Of a stretch of DNA of 64,000 nucleotides, positions 25,260-33,377 are shown piece by piece; position 1 is the stretch's first letter, and each line of letters starts with the position of its first letter. The DNA is taken from assembly GCA_017983795.1 (NCBI GenBank), contig JAGOAS010000020.1, positions 1-64,000 on the forward strand. Reading direction: 5' to 3'. This DNA comes from Piscinibacter sp. (lineage in GTDB: Bacteria > Pseudomonadota > Gammaproteobacteria > Burkholderiales > Burkholderiaceae_C). The notes beneath the pieces are model-generated. The model was not told where the DNA came from. It saw only the letters and a list, made by a program, of their open reading frames with translations, and did no database searches. Made by a program: the position numbers and the translations under genes.

Positions 25260-25916
25260 TCAATTTCGCGCCGCTCCCGCCGCCGCGACGGCCGGGGCGG
25301 CCGCCACGGGCGGCGCCACCACGCCCATCGAGATGACGTACTTGAGCGCTTCGTCCACGCTCATCTCGAGTTCGATCACGTCGCGCCGCGGCACCATCAG
25401 GAAGAAGCCCGAGGTCGGGTTCGGCGTGGTCGGCACGTACACGCTCAGGTAGTCGCCCGGCAGGTGCTGGGCCGCCTCGCCGCCGGGCTTGCCGGTGACG
25501 AAGGCGATGGTCCAGGCGCCCTCGCGCGGGTACTGCACCAGCACGGCCTCGCGGAAGGCGTTGCCGCTGCTGGAGAACAGCGTGTCCGAGACCTGCTTGA
25601 TCGAGCTGTAGATCGACTTGACGATGGGGATGCGGTTGAGCAGCCGCGCGCCCTGGCGCAACCACCACTGGCCGACGATGTTGGTGGCGAAGACGCCGGT
25701 GACGAGCAGCGCCACCACGGTCACCACCAGGCCCAGGCCGGGGATGCGGCGCAGCGTCTCCAGCGGCTCGGTGGCCGCGGCCGGCAGCACCGCCTGCGTG
25801 GCGGTGAGAAACCACCCGAAGATGCCGTCGAGCACGCCCAGCGCCGAGGTCACCACCCAGATGGTGAGCGCGAGCGGCAGCCAGACCAGCAATCCGGCGA
25901 GCAGATATTTCTTCAC
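25260..25916 (-). CDS. DUF502 family membrane protein
   Basis: A 218-residue protein with two N-terminal transmembrane helices (LLAGLLVWLPLALTIWVVTS and LGLVVTVVALLVTGVFATNI). The conserved DUF502 soluble region follows (RIPIVKSIYSSIKQVSDTLF; VYVPTTPNPTSGFFLMVPR). Function is unknown. The GTG at 25916 was chosen because MKKYLLAG is the usual family start. The C-terminal Ala/Pro tail is variable. It lies 25 bp after fmdB and 87 bp before aspS. Confidence 0.87.
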   Translation of the reverse strand: MKKYLLAGLLVWLPLALTIWVVTSALGVLDGIFGWFLTATQAVLPAAATEPLETLRRIPGLGLVVTVVALLVTGVFATNIVGQWWLRQGARLLNRIPIVKSIYSSIKQVSDTLFSSSGNAFREAVLVQYPREGAWTIAFVTGKPGGEAAQHLPGDYLSVYVPTTPNPTSGFFLMVPRRDVIELEMSVDEALKYVISMGVVAPPVAAAPAVAAAGAARN

Positions 25917-25941
25917 GGGCGGCCTTGTCGCAATCGGGTGC

Positions 25942-26250
25942 TCAGTGGCAGGCGCAGGAGCCGCCGCAGCCGGCGGCCGGCGCAGGCGCAGCCGCCTCGC
26001 CGCCCTTGGCCTCGCCGCTCTTGGCCTCGGCCGGCTTGGCCGGCTCCGACGACGCCGCCGCGGCGCTGCCGCCCTTGAAATCGGTCGCGTACCAGCCCGA
26101 GCCCTTGAGCTGGAAACCGGCCGCGGTGAGCTGCTTCTGGAAGGTCTCGGCGCCGCAGGCCGGGCAGGTGGTGAGCACCGGATCGGCGATCTTCTGCAGC
26201 ACGTCTTTCGCGTGGCCGCAGGCGGTGCAGCGATAGGCGTAGATCGGCAT
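25942..26250 (-). CDS. FmdB-family zinc ribbon protein
   Basis: A 102-residue small regulatory-type protein with the CxxC zinc ribbon (YRCTACGHAKDVLQK and TTCPACGAE). An Ala/Lys/Glu-rich linker follows, with a C-terminal Cys/Gly tail (GCGGSCACH) that could bind metal. It is the first gene of the fmdB-DUF502-aspS unit, with TATAAT about 35 nt upstream and AAGGA before the ATG. The family's biochemical role is unsettled. Confidence 0.88.
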   Translation of the reverse strand: MPIYAYRCTACGHAKDVLQKIADPVLTTCPACGAETFQKQLTAAGFQLKGSGWYATDFKGGSAAAASSEPAKPAEAKSGEAKGGEAAAPAPAAGCGGSCACH

Positions 26251-26284
26251 GGCCAAGTCCTTGATCCAAAAAGGAAAACCGCGA

Positions 26285-26290
26285 ATTATA
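26285..26290 (-). promoter_or_regulatory. -10 element of the fmdB-DUF502-aspS unit
   Basis: A perfect TATAAT on the minus strand about 35 nt before the fmdB ATG; no consensus -35 is visible. Confidence 0.55.
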
Positions 26291-26321
26291 CGGGCCCGCC
26301 CGTTGGCCCGCCGAGCGTCCC

Positions 26322-27776
26322 TCAGGCTTCGCGGGCGACGCCGACCACGTGATGGTGCGAGCCGTGGCGATTCTTCACCGCCTGTGGCCCCAGCGAGCCG
26401 ACGACCATGCCGACGATGGCCATCAGGAAGCCGGCCAGCTGGGCCGGGAAGGTCGCGCCGGCCGAGGTCATCAGGAACAGCAGCCAGGCGAGGATGCCCA
26501 GCACGATGGAGAACACCGCGCCCTGCGTGGTGGCGCGCGTCCAGTACAGGCCCGCCACCAGCGGCACGAAGGCACCGACCAGCGTCACCTGGTAGGCGCC
26601 CGAGACCATGTCGTAGATCGGCGTGCCCTGCAGCGCGATGGCATAGGCGCAGACGCAGACGGCGAACACCAGCACGGCGATGCGCATGGTCCAGAGCTCG
26701 CGCTTGTCGCTGATGCGCGGGAAGAACTGGCGCCAGATGTTCTCGACGAAGGTCACCGAGGGCGCCAGCAGCGTGGCCGAGGCGGTGGACTTGAGCGCCG
26801 AGAGCAGCGCACCGAAGAACAGCACCTGCATCACGAAGGGCATCTTCTCCATCACCAGGGTCGGGATGACCTTCTGCGGATCTTCCTTGATCAGCGTCTC
26901 GGCCTGCTCCGGCATGATGATCAGCGCGCTGGTGACGAGGAACATCGGCACGAAGGCGAACAGGATGTAGCTGATGCCGCCGATCACCGGGCCGCGCGTC
27001 GCGGCCTTCACGTCCTTGGCCGACATGACGCGCTGGAATACGTCCTGCTGCGGGATGGAGCCGAACATCATGGTGATCGCCGCGGCGAGGAAGGCCATGA
27101 CCTGCCCGAAGTCCGGCTCGGGCAGGAACTTGAAGAGCTCCTTGCTGGTGGCCAGCGCGATCACCTTGTCGGCGCCGCCGGCCTGGCCGGCCGCGAACAC
27201 CGCGATGATGGCCAGCCCGACCACCAGGATGATCATCTGGATGAAGTCGGTGACGGCCACCGACCACATGCCGCCGAAGAGCGTGTAGGCGAGGATGGAG
27301 GCGGTGCCCAGCACCATGCCCACGGGGATGCTGATCGTGCCGCCCGACAGCAGGTTGAACACCAGGCCCAGCGCGGTGACCTGGGCCGACACCCAGCCGA
27401 GGTAGCTGAGGATGATGATCAGCGAGCACACCACCTCGATGGCGCGGCCGTAGCGCTCGCGGTAGTAGTCGCTGATGGTCAGCAGCGTCATCTTGTAGAG
27501 CTTGGCCGCGAAGAACAGGCCGACCAGGATCAGGCAGGTGCCGGCGCCGAACGGATCCTCCACCACGCCGTTCAAGCCGCCCTGCACGAACTTGGCCGGG
27601 ATGCCCAGCACCGTCTCGGAGCCGAACCAGGTGGCGAAGGTGGTGGTGACGATCATCACCAGCGGCAGGTGGCGCCCGGCGATGGCGAAGTCCGCCGTGT
27701 TCTTGACGCGCTTGGCGGCCCACAGGCCGATGGCGATGGTGATCAGCAGGTAGAAGATGACCAGGGTCAGCAGCAT
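26322..27776 (-). CDS. Sodium:solute symporter family transporter
   Basis: A 484-residue SSS-family transporter with about thirteen hydrophobic helices. Family motifs include the TM2-TM3 GRHLPLVMIVTTTFATWFGS, GGMWSVAVTDFIQMIILVVG and FGSIPQQDVFQRVMSAKD. Substrate cannot be assigned: proline, pantothenate or carboxylates are possibilities. A minus-strand GATAAT at about 27809-27814 may be its -10. It follows ubiB by 68 bp and may have its own promoter. Confidence 0.85.
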   Translation of the reverse strand: MLLTLVIFYLLITIAIGLWAAKRVKNTADFAIAGRHLPLVMIVTTTFATWFGSETVLGIPAKFVQGGLNGVVEDPFGAGTCLILVGLFFAAKLYKMTLLTISDYYRERYGRAIEVVCSLIIILSYLGWVSAQVTALGLVFNLLSGGTISIPVGMVLGTASILAYTLFGGMWSVAVTDFIQMIILVVGLAIIAVFAAGQAGGADKVIALATSKELFKFLPEPDFGQVMAFLAAAITMMFGSIPQQDVFQRVMSAKDVKAATRGPVIGGISYILFAFVPMFLVTSALIIMPEQAETLIKEDPQKVIPTLVMEKMPFVMQVLFFGALLSALKSTASATLLAPSVTFVENIWRQFFPRISDKRELWTMRIAVLVFAVCVCAYAIALQGTPIYDMVSGAYQVTLVGAFVPLVAGLYWTRATTQGAVFSIVLGILAWLLFLMTSAGATFPAQLAGFLMAIVGMVVGSLGPQAVKNRHGSHHHVVGVAREA

Positions 27777-27844
27777 GGCGAGCGGGCTGTCGTTTTCGGG
27801 CAGCGCGGATTATCCCCGTTCGCCGCTGCCGCGTGCCCTCGTCT

Positions 27845-29395
27845 TCAGCCGTGCCAGCGCAGCAGCGCGAGCACCAGCATGGCGCCAGCGGCGAAGCCGC
27901 CCACGCCCGCCGCCAGCGCCAGCAGCAGGCGGTTGCCGCGCCGCTGCTCCTCGAGAATGGCCTGCAGCAGCTGCCGGTCCGGCGAGCTGTCGCGCTGCAG
28001 GGCCCGGTGCACCAGGCGCGGCAGTTCGGGCAGCAGCTGGGCATAGCGCGGCGCCTCGTTCTTGAGGCGCTCGACCATGCCGCGCCAGCCGATCTGCTCG
28101 TGCATCCAGCGCTCCAGGAAGGGCTTGGCGGTGGTCCACAAGTCGAGCTCGGGATCGAGCTGGCGGCCCAGGCCCTCGACGTTGAGCAGCGTCTTCTGCA
28201 GGAGCACCAGCTGCGGCTGGATCTCGACATTGAAGCGCCGCGAGGCCTGGAACAGGCGCAGCAGCACCTGGCCGAGCGAGATGTCCTTCAGCGGGCGGTC
28301 GAAGTGCGGCTCGCAGACCGCGCGGATCGCGCCTTCCAGCGCGTCGACGCGCGTCTCGCGCGGCACCCAACCGCTCTCCACGTGCAACTCGGCGACGCGC
28401 TTGTAGTCGCGCCGGAAGAAGGCGATGAAGTTCTGCGCCAGGTATTCCTTGTCGAACTCGGTGAGCGTGCCCACGATGCCGAAATCGAGCGCGATGTAGC
28501 GGCCGAAGGTGGCCGGATCCACGCTCACCTGGATGTTGCCGGGGTGCATGTCGGCGTGAAAGAAGCCGTCGCGGAACACCTGGGTGAAGAAGATCGTCAC
28601 GCCGTCGCGCGCCAGCTTGGGGATGTCGACGCCGGCGGCGCGCAGGCGCTCGGTCTGGCTGATGGGCACGCCCTTCATGCGCTCCATCACGATGACGTTC
28701 TGGGTGCACAGGTCCCAGATCATCTCGGGCACCATCACCAGGCGCAGACCCTCCATGTTGCGGCGCAGCTGCGCGGCATTGGCGGCCTCGCGCACCAGGT
28801 CGAGCTCGTCGTGCAGGTAGGTGTCGAACTCGGCCACCACCTCGCGCGGCTTGAGGCGCCGCCCGTCGGTCGACAGGCGCTCGATCCAGCCGGCCAGCGT
28901 GCGCATCAGCGCGAGGTCGTCGTCGATCACCTCCAGCATGCGCGGGCGCAGCACCTTCACCGCGACCTCGCGGCCGTCCTTCAGCGTGGCGAAGTGCACC
29001 TGCGCGATCGAGGCGCTGGCCACCGGCTCGGCGTCGAAGCTGGCGAAGATCTCGTCGATGGGGCGTCCGAAAGCCTTCTCCACCAGCGCGCGCGACTGCG
29101 CCGCCGGGAAGGGCGGCACGCGGTCCTGCAGCTTGGCGAGTTCCTCGGCGTAGTCGGGCGGCAGCAGGTCGCGCCGCGTCGAGAGCACCTGACCGAACTT
29201 GACGAAGATCGGCCCGAGCCGCTCCAGGCCCTGGCGCAGGCGCACGCCGCGCGGCTGGTCGAGGCTGCGGCCTATCGTCAGCACGCGCACCAGCGCGCGC
29301 ACCCAGCGCTGGCGGAAGCTGGTCAGCGCCAGCTCGTCCAGCCCGTGGCGGGCCACCGTGACGCAGATGAAGACGAGGCGGCCGATGTGCCTCAT
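27845..29395 (-). CDS. ubiB: Ubiquinone biosynthesis protein UbiB (ADCK/ABC1 atypical kinase)
   Basis: A 516-residue atypical kinase-like ATPase required for ubiquinone synthesis. The KxGQ motif is [17 protein letters not shown], the Ala-rich nucleotide loop [11 protein letters not shown], the invariant Lys EVAVKVLRP, and the catalytic and metal loops [14 protein letters not shown] and [10 protein letters not shown]. Two C-terminal hydrophobic segments end it ([20 protein letters not shown]). The ATG at 29395 overlaps the ubiJ stop by 4 bp, so the pair is coupled. Confidence 0.95.
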   Translation of the reverse strand: MRHIGRLVFICVTVARHGLDELALTSFRQRWVRALVRVLTIGRSLDQPRGVRLRQGLERLGPIFVKFGQVLSTRRDLLPPDYAEELAKLQDRVPPFPAAQSRALVEKAFGRPIDEIFASFDAEPVASASIAQVHFATLKDGREVAVKVLRPRMLEVIDDDLALMRTLAGWIERLSTDGRRLKPREVVAEFDTYLHDELDLVREAANAAQLRRNMEGLRLVMVPEMIWDLCTQNVIVMERMKGVPISQTERLRAAGVDIPKLARDGVTIFFTQVFRDGFFHADMHPGNIQVSVDPATFGRYIALDFGIVGTLTEFDKEYLAQNFIAFFRRDYKRVAELHVESGWVPRETRVDALEGAIRAVCEPHFDRPLKDISLGQVLLRLFQASRRFNVEIQPQLVLLQKTLLNVEGLGRQLDPELDLWTTAKPFLERWMHEQIGWRGMVERLKNEAPRYAQLLPELPRLVHRALQRDSSPDRQLLQAILEEQRRGNRLLLALAAGVGGFAAGAMLVLALLRWHG

Positions 29396-29940
29396 CGCGA
29401 GCCGGGCCCGCCGCTGTTGCCGCCGCGCAGGCGCGAGGCCAGCGAGCCGATGCCGCGCACCGCCTCGCGCAGGCTGGCGGCGACGCCGGCGCCGAACTTC
29501 GCCAGTTCGCGCGCCGGGGCGTCGCCGATCAGGCGCGCCAGGTCGTCCTCGAGATCCCAACGCAGGTTGTCGAACAGCCAGTTGACGTCGGTGGCCAGCT
29601 GCGCGTCACCGGCAACCTCGATGCGCGGCTTCTCGCCGCCCAGCGCCTGCAGGAAGGCCAGCGCGGGGTTGGAGGCGTCGACCGACACGCGCAGCTCGGG
29701 TGCCTCCGGCACGGCCTCGCCGCACCACTCGAGCAGCCCGGCCGGCGTGATGCGGATGGCCAGCGGCGGCATGGCCGGCAGCAGCGTCGGCCAGCCCTGC
29801 AGCGTGAGCAGCAGGCAGCGCCCGGCATGCGGCTGCAGGCGTTGCATCGCCACCGGCTCGGCGGCGATGACGTGGTTGGCGAGGAGAATGGTGCGCTCCA
29901 TGACCGCCGCGGAGGCGAGCGCTTGCAGGCTGTGCAGCAT
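29392..29940 (-). CDS. ubiJ: Ubiquinone biosynthesis accessory factor UbiJ
   Basis: A 182-residue protein with an SCP2-like lipid-binding domain (about 20-125). A C-terminal helical region carries the UbiJ-type [18 protein letters not shown]. UbiJ with UbiK scaffolds the soluble Ubi complex that hydroxylates and methylates the quinone ring. The message is probably leaderless: TACAAT, 6 nt, ATG at 29940, no Shine-Dalgarno. Divergent from galE. Confidence 0.88.
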   Translation of the reverse strand: MLHSLQALASAAVMERTILLANHVIAAEPVAMQRLQPHAGRCLLLTLQGWPTLLPAMPPLAIRITPAGLLEWCGEAVPEAPELRVSVDASNPALAFLQALGGEKPRIEVAGDAQLATDVNWLFDNLRWDLEDDLARLIGDAPARELAKFGAGVAASLREAVRGIGSLASRLRGGNSGGPGSR

Positions 29941-29946
29941 TCACGG

Positions 29947-29952
29947 ATTGTA
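29947..29952 (-). promoter_or_regulatory. Putative -10 (TACAAT) giving a leaderless ubiJ-ubiB mRNA
   Basis: On the minus strand TACAAT is followed by CCGTGA and the ATG. TTGGGG 19 nt upstream (29972-29977) is a possible -35. Confidence 0.55.
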
Positions 29953-30041
29953 GGCACGGCACCACAGCGCCCCCCAAGGTCGAGGGCACGCCGGCCGCGC
30001 CGCACGGAGAAGAATCTCGGTAGTTCCCCTGCACCGCCATC

Positions 30042-31076
30042 ATGAGCACCCGCCGCCCCACCGTCCTCCTCACCGGCGCCACCGGCTACATCGCCTCGCA
30101 CACCTGGCTGGCCCTGCAGGCCGCCGGGCTGCGCGTGATCGGCCTGGACGACTTCTCCAACAGCTCGCCCGAGGTGCTGGTGCGGCTCGAGCGCCTGTCC
30201 GGCCTGCGGCCCGAGTTCGAGCGGGTCGACGTCTGCGACACCGGCGCGCTGGAGCGCGTGTTCGCCGCCGAGCGCATCGACGCCGTGGTGCATTTCGCCG
30301 CCTTCAAGGCGGTCGGCGAGAGCAGCGCCAAGCCGCTCGAGTACTACCGCAACAACATCGGCGGCCTGGTGGCACTGGCGCGCACCATGCAGCGCCACGA
30401 TTGCCGCCGCCTCGTGTTCAGCTCGAGCGCGACGGTCTACGGCCAGCCGGAGAAGCTGCCCATCACCGAAGACGCGCCGCTGTCGACCACCAACCCCTAC
30501 GGCGCCACCAAGCTGATGGGCGAGAACATCCTGCGCGACCTGGAGCGCTCCGAGCCCGGCTGGGGCATCGCGCTGCTGCGCTATTTCAACCCGGTGGGCG
30601 CGCACGAGAGCGGCCTGATCGGCGAGGCGCCGCAGGGCACGCCGAACAACCTGATGCCTTACGTGACGCAGGTGGCGGTGGGCCAGCGCGACAAGCTGCG
30701 CGTCTTCGGCGGCGACTACGACACGCCCGACGGCACCGGCGTGCGCGACTACATCCACGTGCTCGACCTGGCCGACGGCCACGTCGCCGCGGTGCAGCGC
30801 CTGCTCGGCGAGAACGGCTCGTTCACCGTCAACCTCGGCACCGGCCGCGGCTACAGCGTGCTCGAGGTGATCCGCGCCTTCGAGCGCGCCAGCGGCCGCG
30901 CCGTGCCCTACGAGATCGTGCCGCGCCGCCCCGGCGACGTGGCCGCCTGCTACGCCGACCCGGCGCTGGCGCAGCGCCTGCTCGGCTGGCGCGCGCAGCG
31001 CGGCCTGGACGCGATGTGCGCGGACAGCTGGCGCTGGCAGTCGATGAACCCGAAGGGCTTCGAGGCCGCGAGCTGA
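30042..31076 (+). CDS. galE: UDP-glucose 4-epimerase
   Basis: A 344-residue short-chain dehydrogenase-type enzyme interconverting UDP-glucose and UDP-galactose for surface polysaccharides. The NAD-binding motif is GATGYIASHTWLALQAAGL, the catalytic Ser/Thr region SSSATVYG, and the Tyr-x-x-x-Lys motif PYGATKLMGE. GVRDYIHVLDLADGH and a typical C-terminus follow. Standard length. It stands alone, convergent with the Tim44-like gene; no Shine-Dalgarno is obvious. Confidence 0.94.
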   Translation: MSTRRPTVLLTGATGYIASHTWLALQAAGLRVIGLDDFSNSSPEVLVRLERLSGLRPEFERVDVCDTGALERVFAAERIDAVVHFAAFKAVGESSAKPLEYYRNNIGGLVALARTMQRHDCRRLVFSSSATVYGQPEKLPITEDAPLSTTNPYGATKLMGENILRDLERSEPGWGIALLRYFNPVGAHESGLIGEAPQGTPNNLMPYVTQVAVGQRDKLRVFGGDYDTPDGTGVRDYIHVLDLADGHVAAVQRLLGENGSFTVNLGTGRGYSVLEVIRAFERASGRAVPYEIVPRRPGDVAACYADPALAQRLLGWRAQRGLDAMCADSWRWQSMNPKGFEAAS

Positions 31077-31086
31077 GGGCGCCCGA

Positions 31087-31103
31087 GCGCGGCGGCGCCG
31101 CGC
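31087..31103. terminator. Hairpin between convergent galE and Tim44-like genes
   Basis: GCGCGGC-GGC-GCCGCGC, a 7-bp stem with a 3-nt loop between the two stops. It lacks a U-tract on either strand, so termination strength is uncertain. Confidence 0.35.
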
Positions 31104-31104
31104 G

Positions 31105-31656
31105 CTACATCAGCGCCTGCTGCCGCGCCAGCCGCCAGTCCTCGCCGCCCGGGCGGCGCGCCAGCATCCACACTTCGCGGAACGGCGCCGGGCCGCGGCG
31201 CGCCGATTCGCGCACCACGCCGCTGAACTCGATGCTCGCCAGCTCGAGCGGGCCGACCGCTTCGAACGCGATCAGGTGCGCCTCGAGCGCCAGCACCTCG
31301 GTGCGGTTCGGCTCAGGGCCGCGCGCCGGCAGCTCGGCCGCGAGCTCCTCGAACATGTCTTCGGTGGTGAGGCGCCGCAGCGCGTCGAGATCGGCCGCAT
31401 CCCAGGCCGATTGCAGGCGCAGGAACTGCTCGCGCGCGGCGCGCAGCAGCGCGCGCTCGGCATGGCCTCGCGCGGCGCGCGCCAGCAGCGGCCGCGGCGG
31501 CGCCGCGCGCCGCGTCCAGCGGGCCAGCGCCAGCGGCATGCGCAGCCGCGTCGCTCCGGCCACCAGCAGCGGCGTCAGCACCGACAGCGCGAGCGACACC
31601 ACCAAGCCGGACGGCGAGCCACGCTGCAGCAGCGCCAGCAGCGGGTTGCTCAGCAC
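31105..31656 (-). CDS. Tim44-like domain membrane protein
   Basis: A 183-residue protein with one N-terminal transmembrane segment ([20 protein letters not shown]). A Tim44/MBA1-type domain follows ([44 protein letters not shown]). The family binds membranes or protein partners; its bacterial role is unclear. The GTG start at 31656 overlaps the ubiE stop by 7 bp, so it is translated in a DUF971-ubiE-Tim44 unit. Confidence 0.82.
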   Translation of the reverse strand: MLSNPLLALLQRGSPSGLVVSLALSVLTPLLVAGATRLRMPLALARWTRRAAPPRPLLARAARGHAERALLRAAREQFLRLQSAWDAADLDALRRLTTEDMFEELAAELPARGPEPNRTEVLALEAHLIAFEAVGPLELASIEFSGVVRESARRGPAPFREVWMLARRPGGEDWRLARQQALM

Positions 31657-32381
31657 TTGATCCCCACGTGCAGCGCCACCACGCCGGCGCTCAGGTTGTG
31701 CACGTCGACGTGGCCGAAGCCGGCGCTCTTCATCATCGCCTTGAGCTCGGCCTGGCCCGGGTGCATGCGGATCGACTCGGCGAGGTAGCGGTAGCTGTCG
31801 GCGTCGCCGGCCACCAGCTGCCCGATGCGCGGCAGCACGTTGAAGCTGTACCAGTCGTAGGCCTTGGCCAGCGGCGGCGCCACCTTGGAGAACTCCAGCA
31901 CCAGGAGCCGCCCGCCCGGGCGCAGCACGCGGTTCATCTCGGCCAGGGCGCGATCCTTGTGGGTCATGTTGCGCAGGCCGAAGGCGACGCTGACGAGATC
32001 GAAGCTGCCGCTCGCGCAGGGCAGCACCTCGGCGTCGCAGATCACCGTGGGCAGCACCAGGCCTTCGTCGAGCAGGCGGTCGCGGCCGCGCCGCAGCATG
32101 GCCTCGTTGATGTCGGTGTGCACCACCGTGCCCTTCTCGCCGACCTTGCGCGCGAAGGCGCGCGACAGGTCGCCGGTGCCGCCGGCGAGGTCGAGCACGC
32201 GGTCGCCTTCGCGCAGGTTGGCCACCGCCACCGTGTAGGCCTTCCAGGCGCGGTGCAGGCCCATCGACATCAGATCGTTCATCACGTCGTACTTCGACGC
32301 GACCGAATCGAACACGCCGCGCACACGCGCGGCCTTCTGCGTCTCGTCGACGGTCTCGAATCCGAAATGGGTGTCGCTCAT
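31650..32381 (-). CDS. ubiE: Ubiquinone/menaquinone C-methyltransferase UbiE
   Basis: A 243-residue SAM-dependent methyltransferase acting on demethylmenaquinol and 2-octaprenyl-6-methoxy-benzoquinol. Motif I is [16 protein letters not shown], the family signature [20 protein letters not shown], and the post-motif region [14 protein letters not shown]. Start ATG at 32381, 23 bp after DUF971. The last bases overlap the Tim44-like gene. It fits with ubiJ-ubiB nearby. Confidence 0.95.
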   Translation of the reverse strand: MSDTHFGFETVDETQKAARVRGVFDSVASKYDVMNDLMSMGLHRAWKAYTVAVANLREGDRVLDLAGGTGDLSRAFARKVGEKGTVVHTDINEAMLRRGRDRLLDEGLVLPTVICDAEVLPCASGSFDLVSVAFGLRNMTHKDRALAEMNRVLRPGGRLLVLEFSKVAPPLAKAYDWYSFNVLPRIGQLVAGDADSYRYLAESIRMHPGQAELKAMMKSAGFGHVDVHNLSAGVVALHVGIKC

Positions 32382-32404
32382 CGCGGCGCTTTCAGGGGTC
32401 GTTC

Positions 32405-32821
32405 TCAGTGATGGTGGCCGCAGGACGACGCGGCGGGCGCGGCCATGGGCGCGTCGCGGTCGACGCCGGCCTCGCGCAGCCGGGCCTCGTAGCGCTGCCA
32501 GAGCTCGTCCTGCTGCGCGCCGAGGTGATAGAGGTAATCCCACGAATAGATGCCCGAGTCGTGGCCGTCGCTGAAGCTCGGCTGCACGGCGTAGTTGCCC
32601 ACCGGCTCGAGCCCGGTCAGCATGACCTCGCGCTTGCCGGTCTGCAGCACCTCCTGGCCGGGGCCGTGGCCCGCCACTTCGGCCGAAGGCGAATAGACGC
32701 GCAGCAGCTCGAACGGGATGCGGAAGGTCTTCCCGTCGGAAAAGCCCACCTCGAGCACGCGCGACTGCTCGTGCACGGTGATGGAGCTGGGCTGGGGTGT
32801 TTCGGGGCGGAGGCCGGCCAT
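32405..32821 (-). CDS. DUF971 (GBBH-like) family protein
   Basis: A 138-residue protein with the gamma-butyrobetaine hydroxylase-like N-terminal fold: [30 protein letters not shown] and [12 protein letters not shown]. The C-terminal His tail (SSCGHHH) may bind metal. Family members sit beside ubiE or Fe-S proteins. Function is unknown. A minus-strand TACACT at 32851-32856 is a likely -10, leaving a leader of about 30 nt. Confidence 0.82.
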   Translation of the reverse strand: MAGLRPETPQPSSITVHEQSRVLEVGFSDGKTFRIPFELLRVYSPSAEVAGHGPGQEVLQTGKREVMLTGLEPVGNYAVQPSFSDGHDSGIYSWDYLYHLGAQQDELWQRYEARLREAGVDRDAPMAAPAASSCGHHH

Positions 32822-32850
32822 GGATGCGAGGGAAAAGACGGTGCGGCCGC

Positions 32851-32856
32851 AGTGTA
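32851..32856 (-). promoter_or_regulatory. Putative -10 of the DUF971-ubiE-Tim44 unit
   Basis: TACACT on the minus strand, 30 nt before the DUF971 ATG; no convincing -35. Confidence 0.4.
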
Positions 32857-32859
32857 GCC

Positions 32860-32912
32860 AAGCCCCCTGCCCGATGCGATGAGGGGCTTTGACGGCCCTT
32901 TGAAGGCCGTCA
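32860..32912 (-). terminator. Two stem-loops at the end of the HIT gene
   Basis: TGACGGCC/GGCCGTCA (32890-32897 and 32905-32912) overlaps the HIT stop, and AAGCCCC/GGGGCTT (32860-32866 and 32883-32889) follows. There is no U-tract, so possible Rho-assisted termination or 3'-end protection. Confidence 0.35.
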
Positions 32913-33368
32913 GCCGGCAGCGCTCAAGGCCTCGACCACGCAGGCATCGAGCTCGGCCAGCGCCATGCCGATGCGCTGCAGCGCGTCCGGCCTGACCTCG
33001 CGCTGGCGCGGACCCCACACCGCCTGCGGGAAGTGGCTGTCCCAGTCGAAGCGCGCGATCACGTGCCAGTGCAGGTGCGGCGCCATGTTGCCGAGCGCGG
33101 CGAGGTTGATCTTGCTCGGCCGCAGCTGCTCGATCAGCACGCGCTCGATGCGGCACACCAGATCCATGCAGCGCTGTCGCTCCGGCGCGAGCAGCGCCGA
33201 GAACTCGGCCACATGGTGGCGCGAGATCACGCGGTAGAAGGCAGGGAAATCGGCATCCTCGGCGCGGATCACGCGCCAGGCCTCGTCCTGCCAGAGCGGC
33301 ACGCCGCCGGCCTGCGTGCACAGCGCGCAGCCGGCCTGGGCATCGGGCAGGGGCTGGAAGGCGATCAC
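32910..33368 (-). CDS. HIT family protein
   Basis: A 152-residue histidine-triad nucleotide-binding protein. The triad motif is HLHWHVIARFDWD, with the N-terminal CALCTQAGG resembling the zinc half-site of some HIT proteins. Members hydrolyse dinucleoside polyphosphates or nucleoside phosphoramidates. The GTG at 33368 is inferred because no ATG precedes the domain. It starts 9 bp after the diguanylate cyclase stop. Confidence 0.86.
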   Translation of the reverse strand: MIAFQPLPDAQAGCALCTQAGGVPLWQDEAWRVIRAEDADFPAFYRVISRHHVAEFSALLAPERQRCMDLVCRIERVLIEQLRPSKINLAALGNMAPHLHWHVIARFDWDSHFPQAVWGPRQREVRPDALQRIGMALAELDACVVEALSAAG

Positions 33369-33377
33369 TGGGCTGCC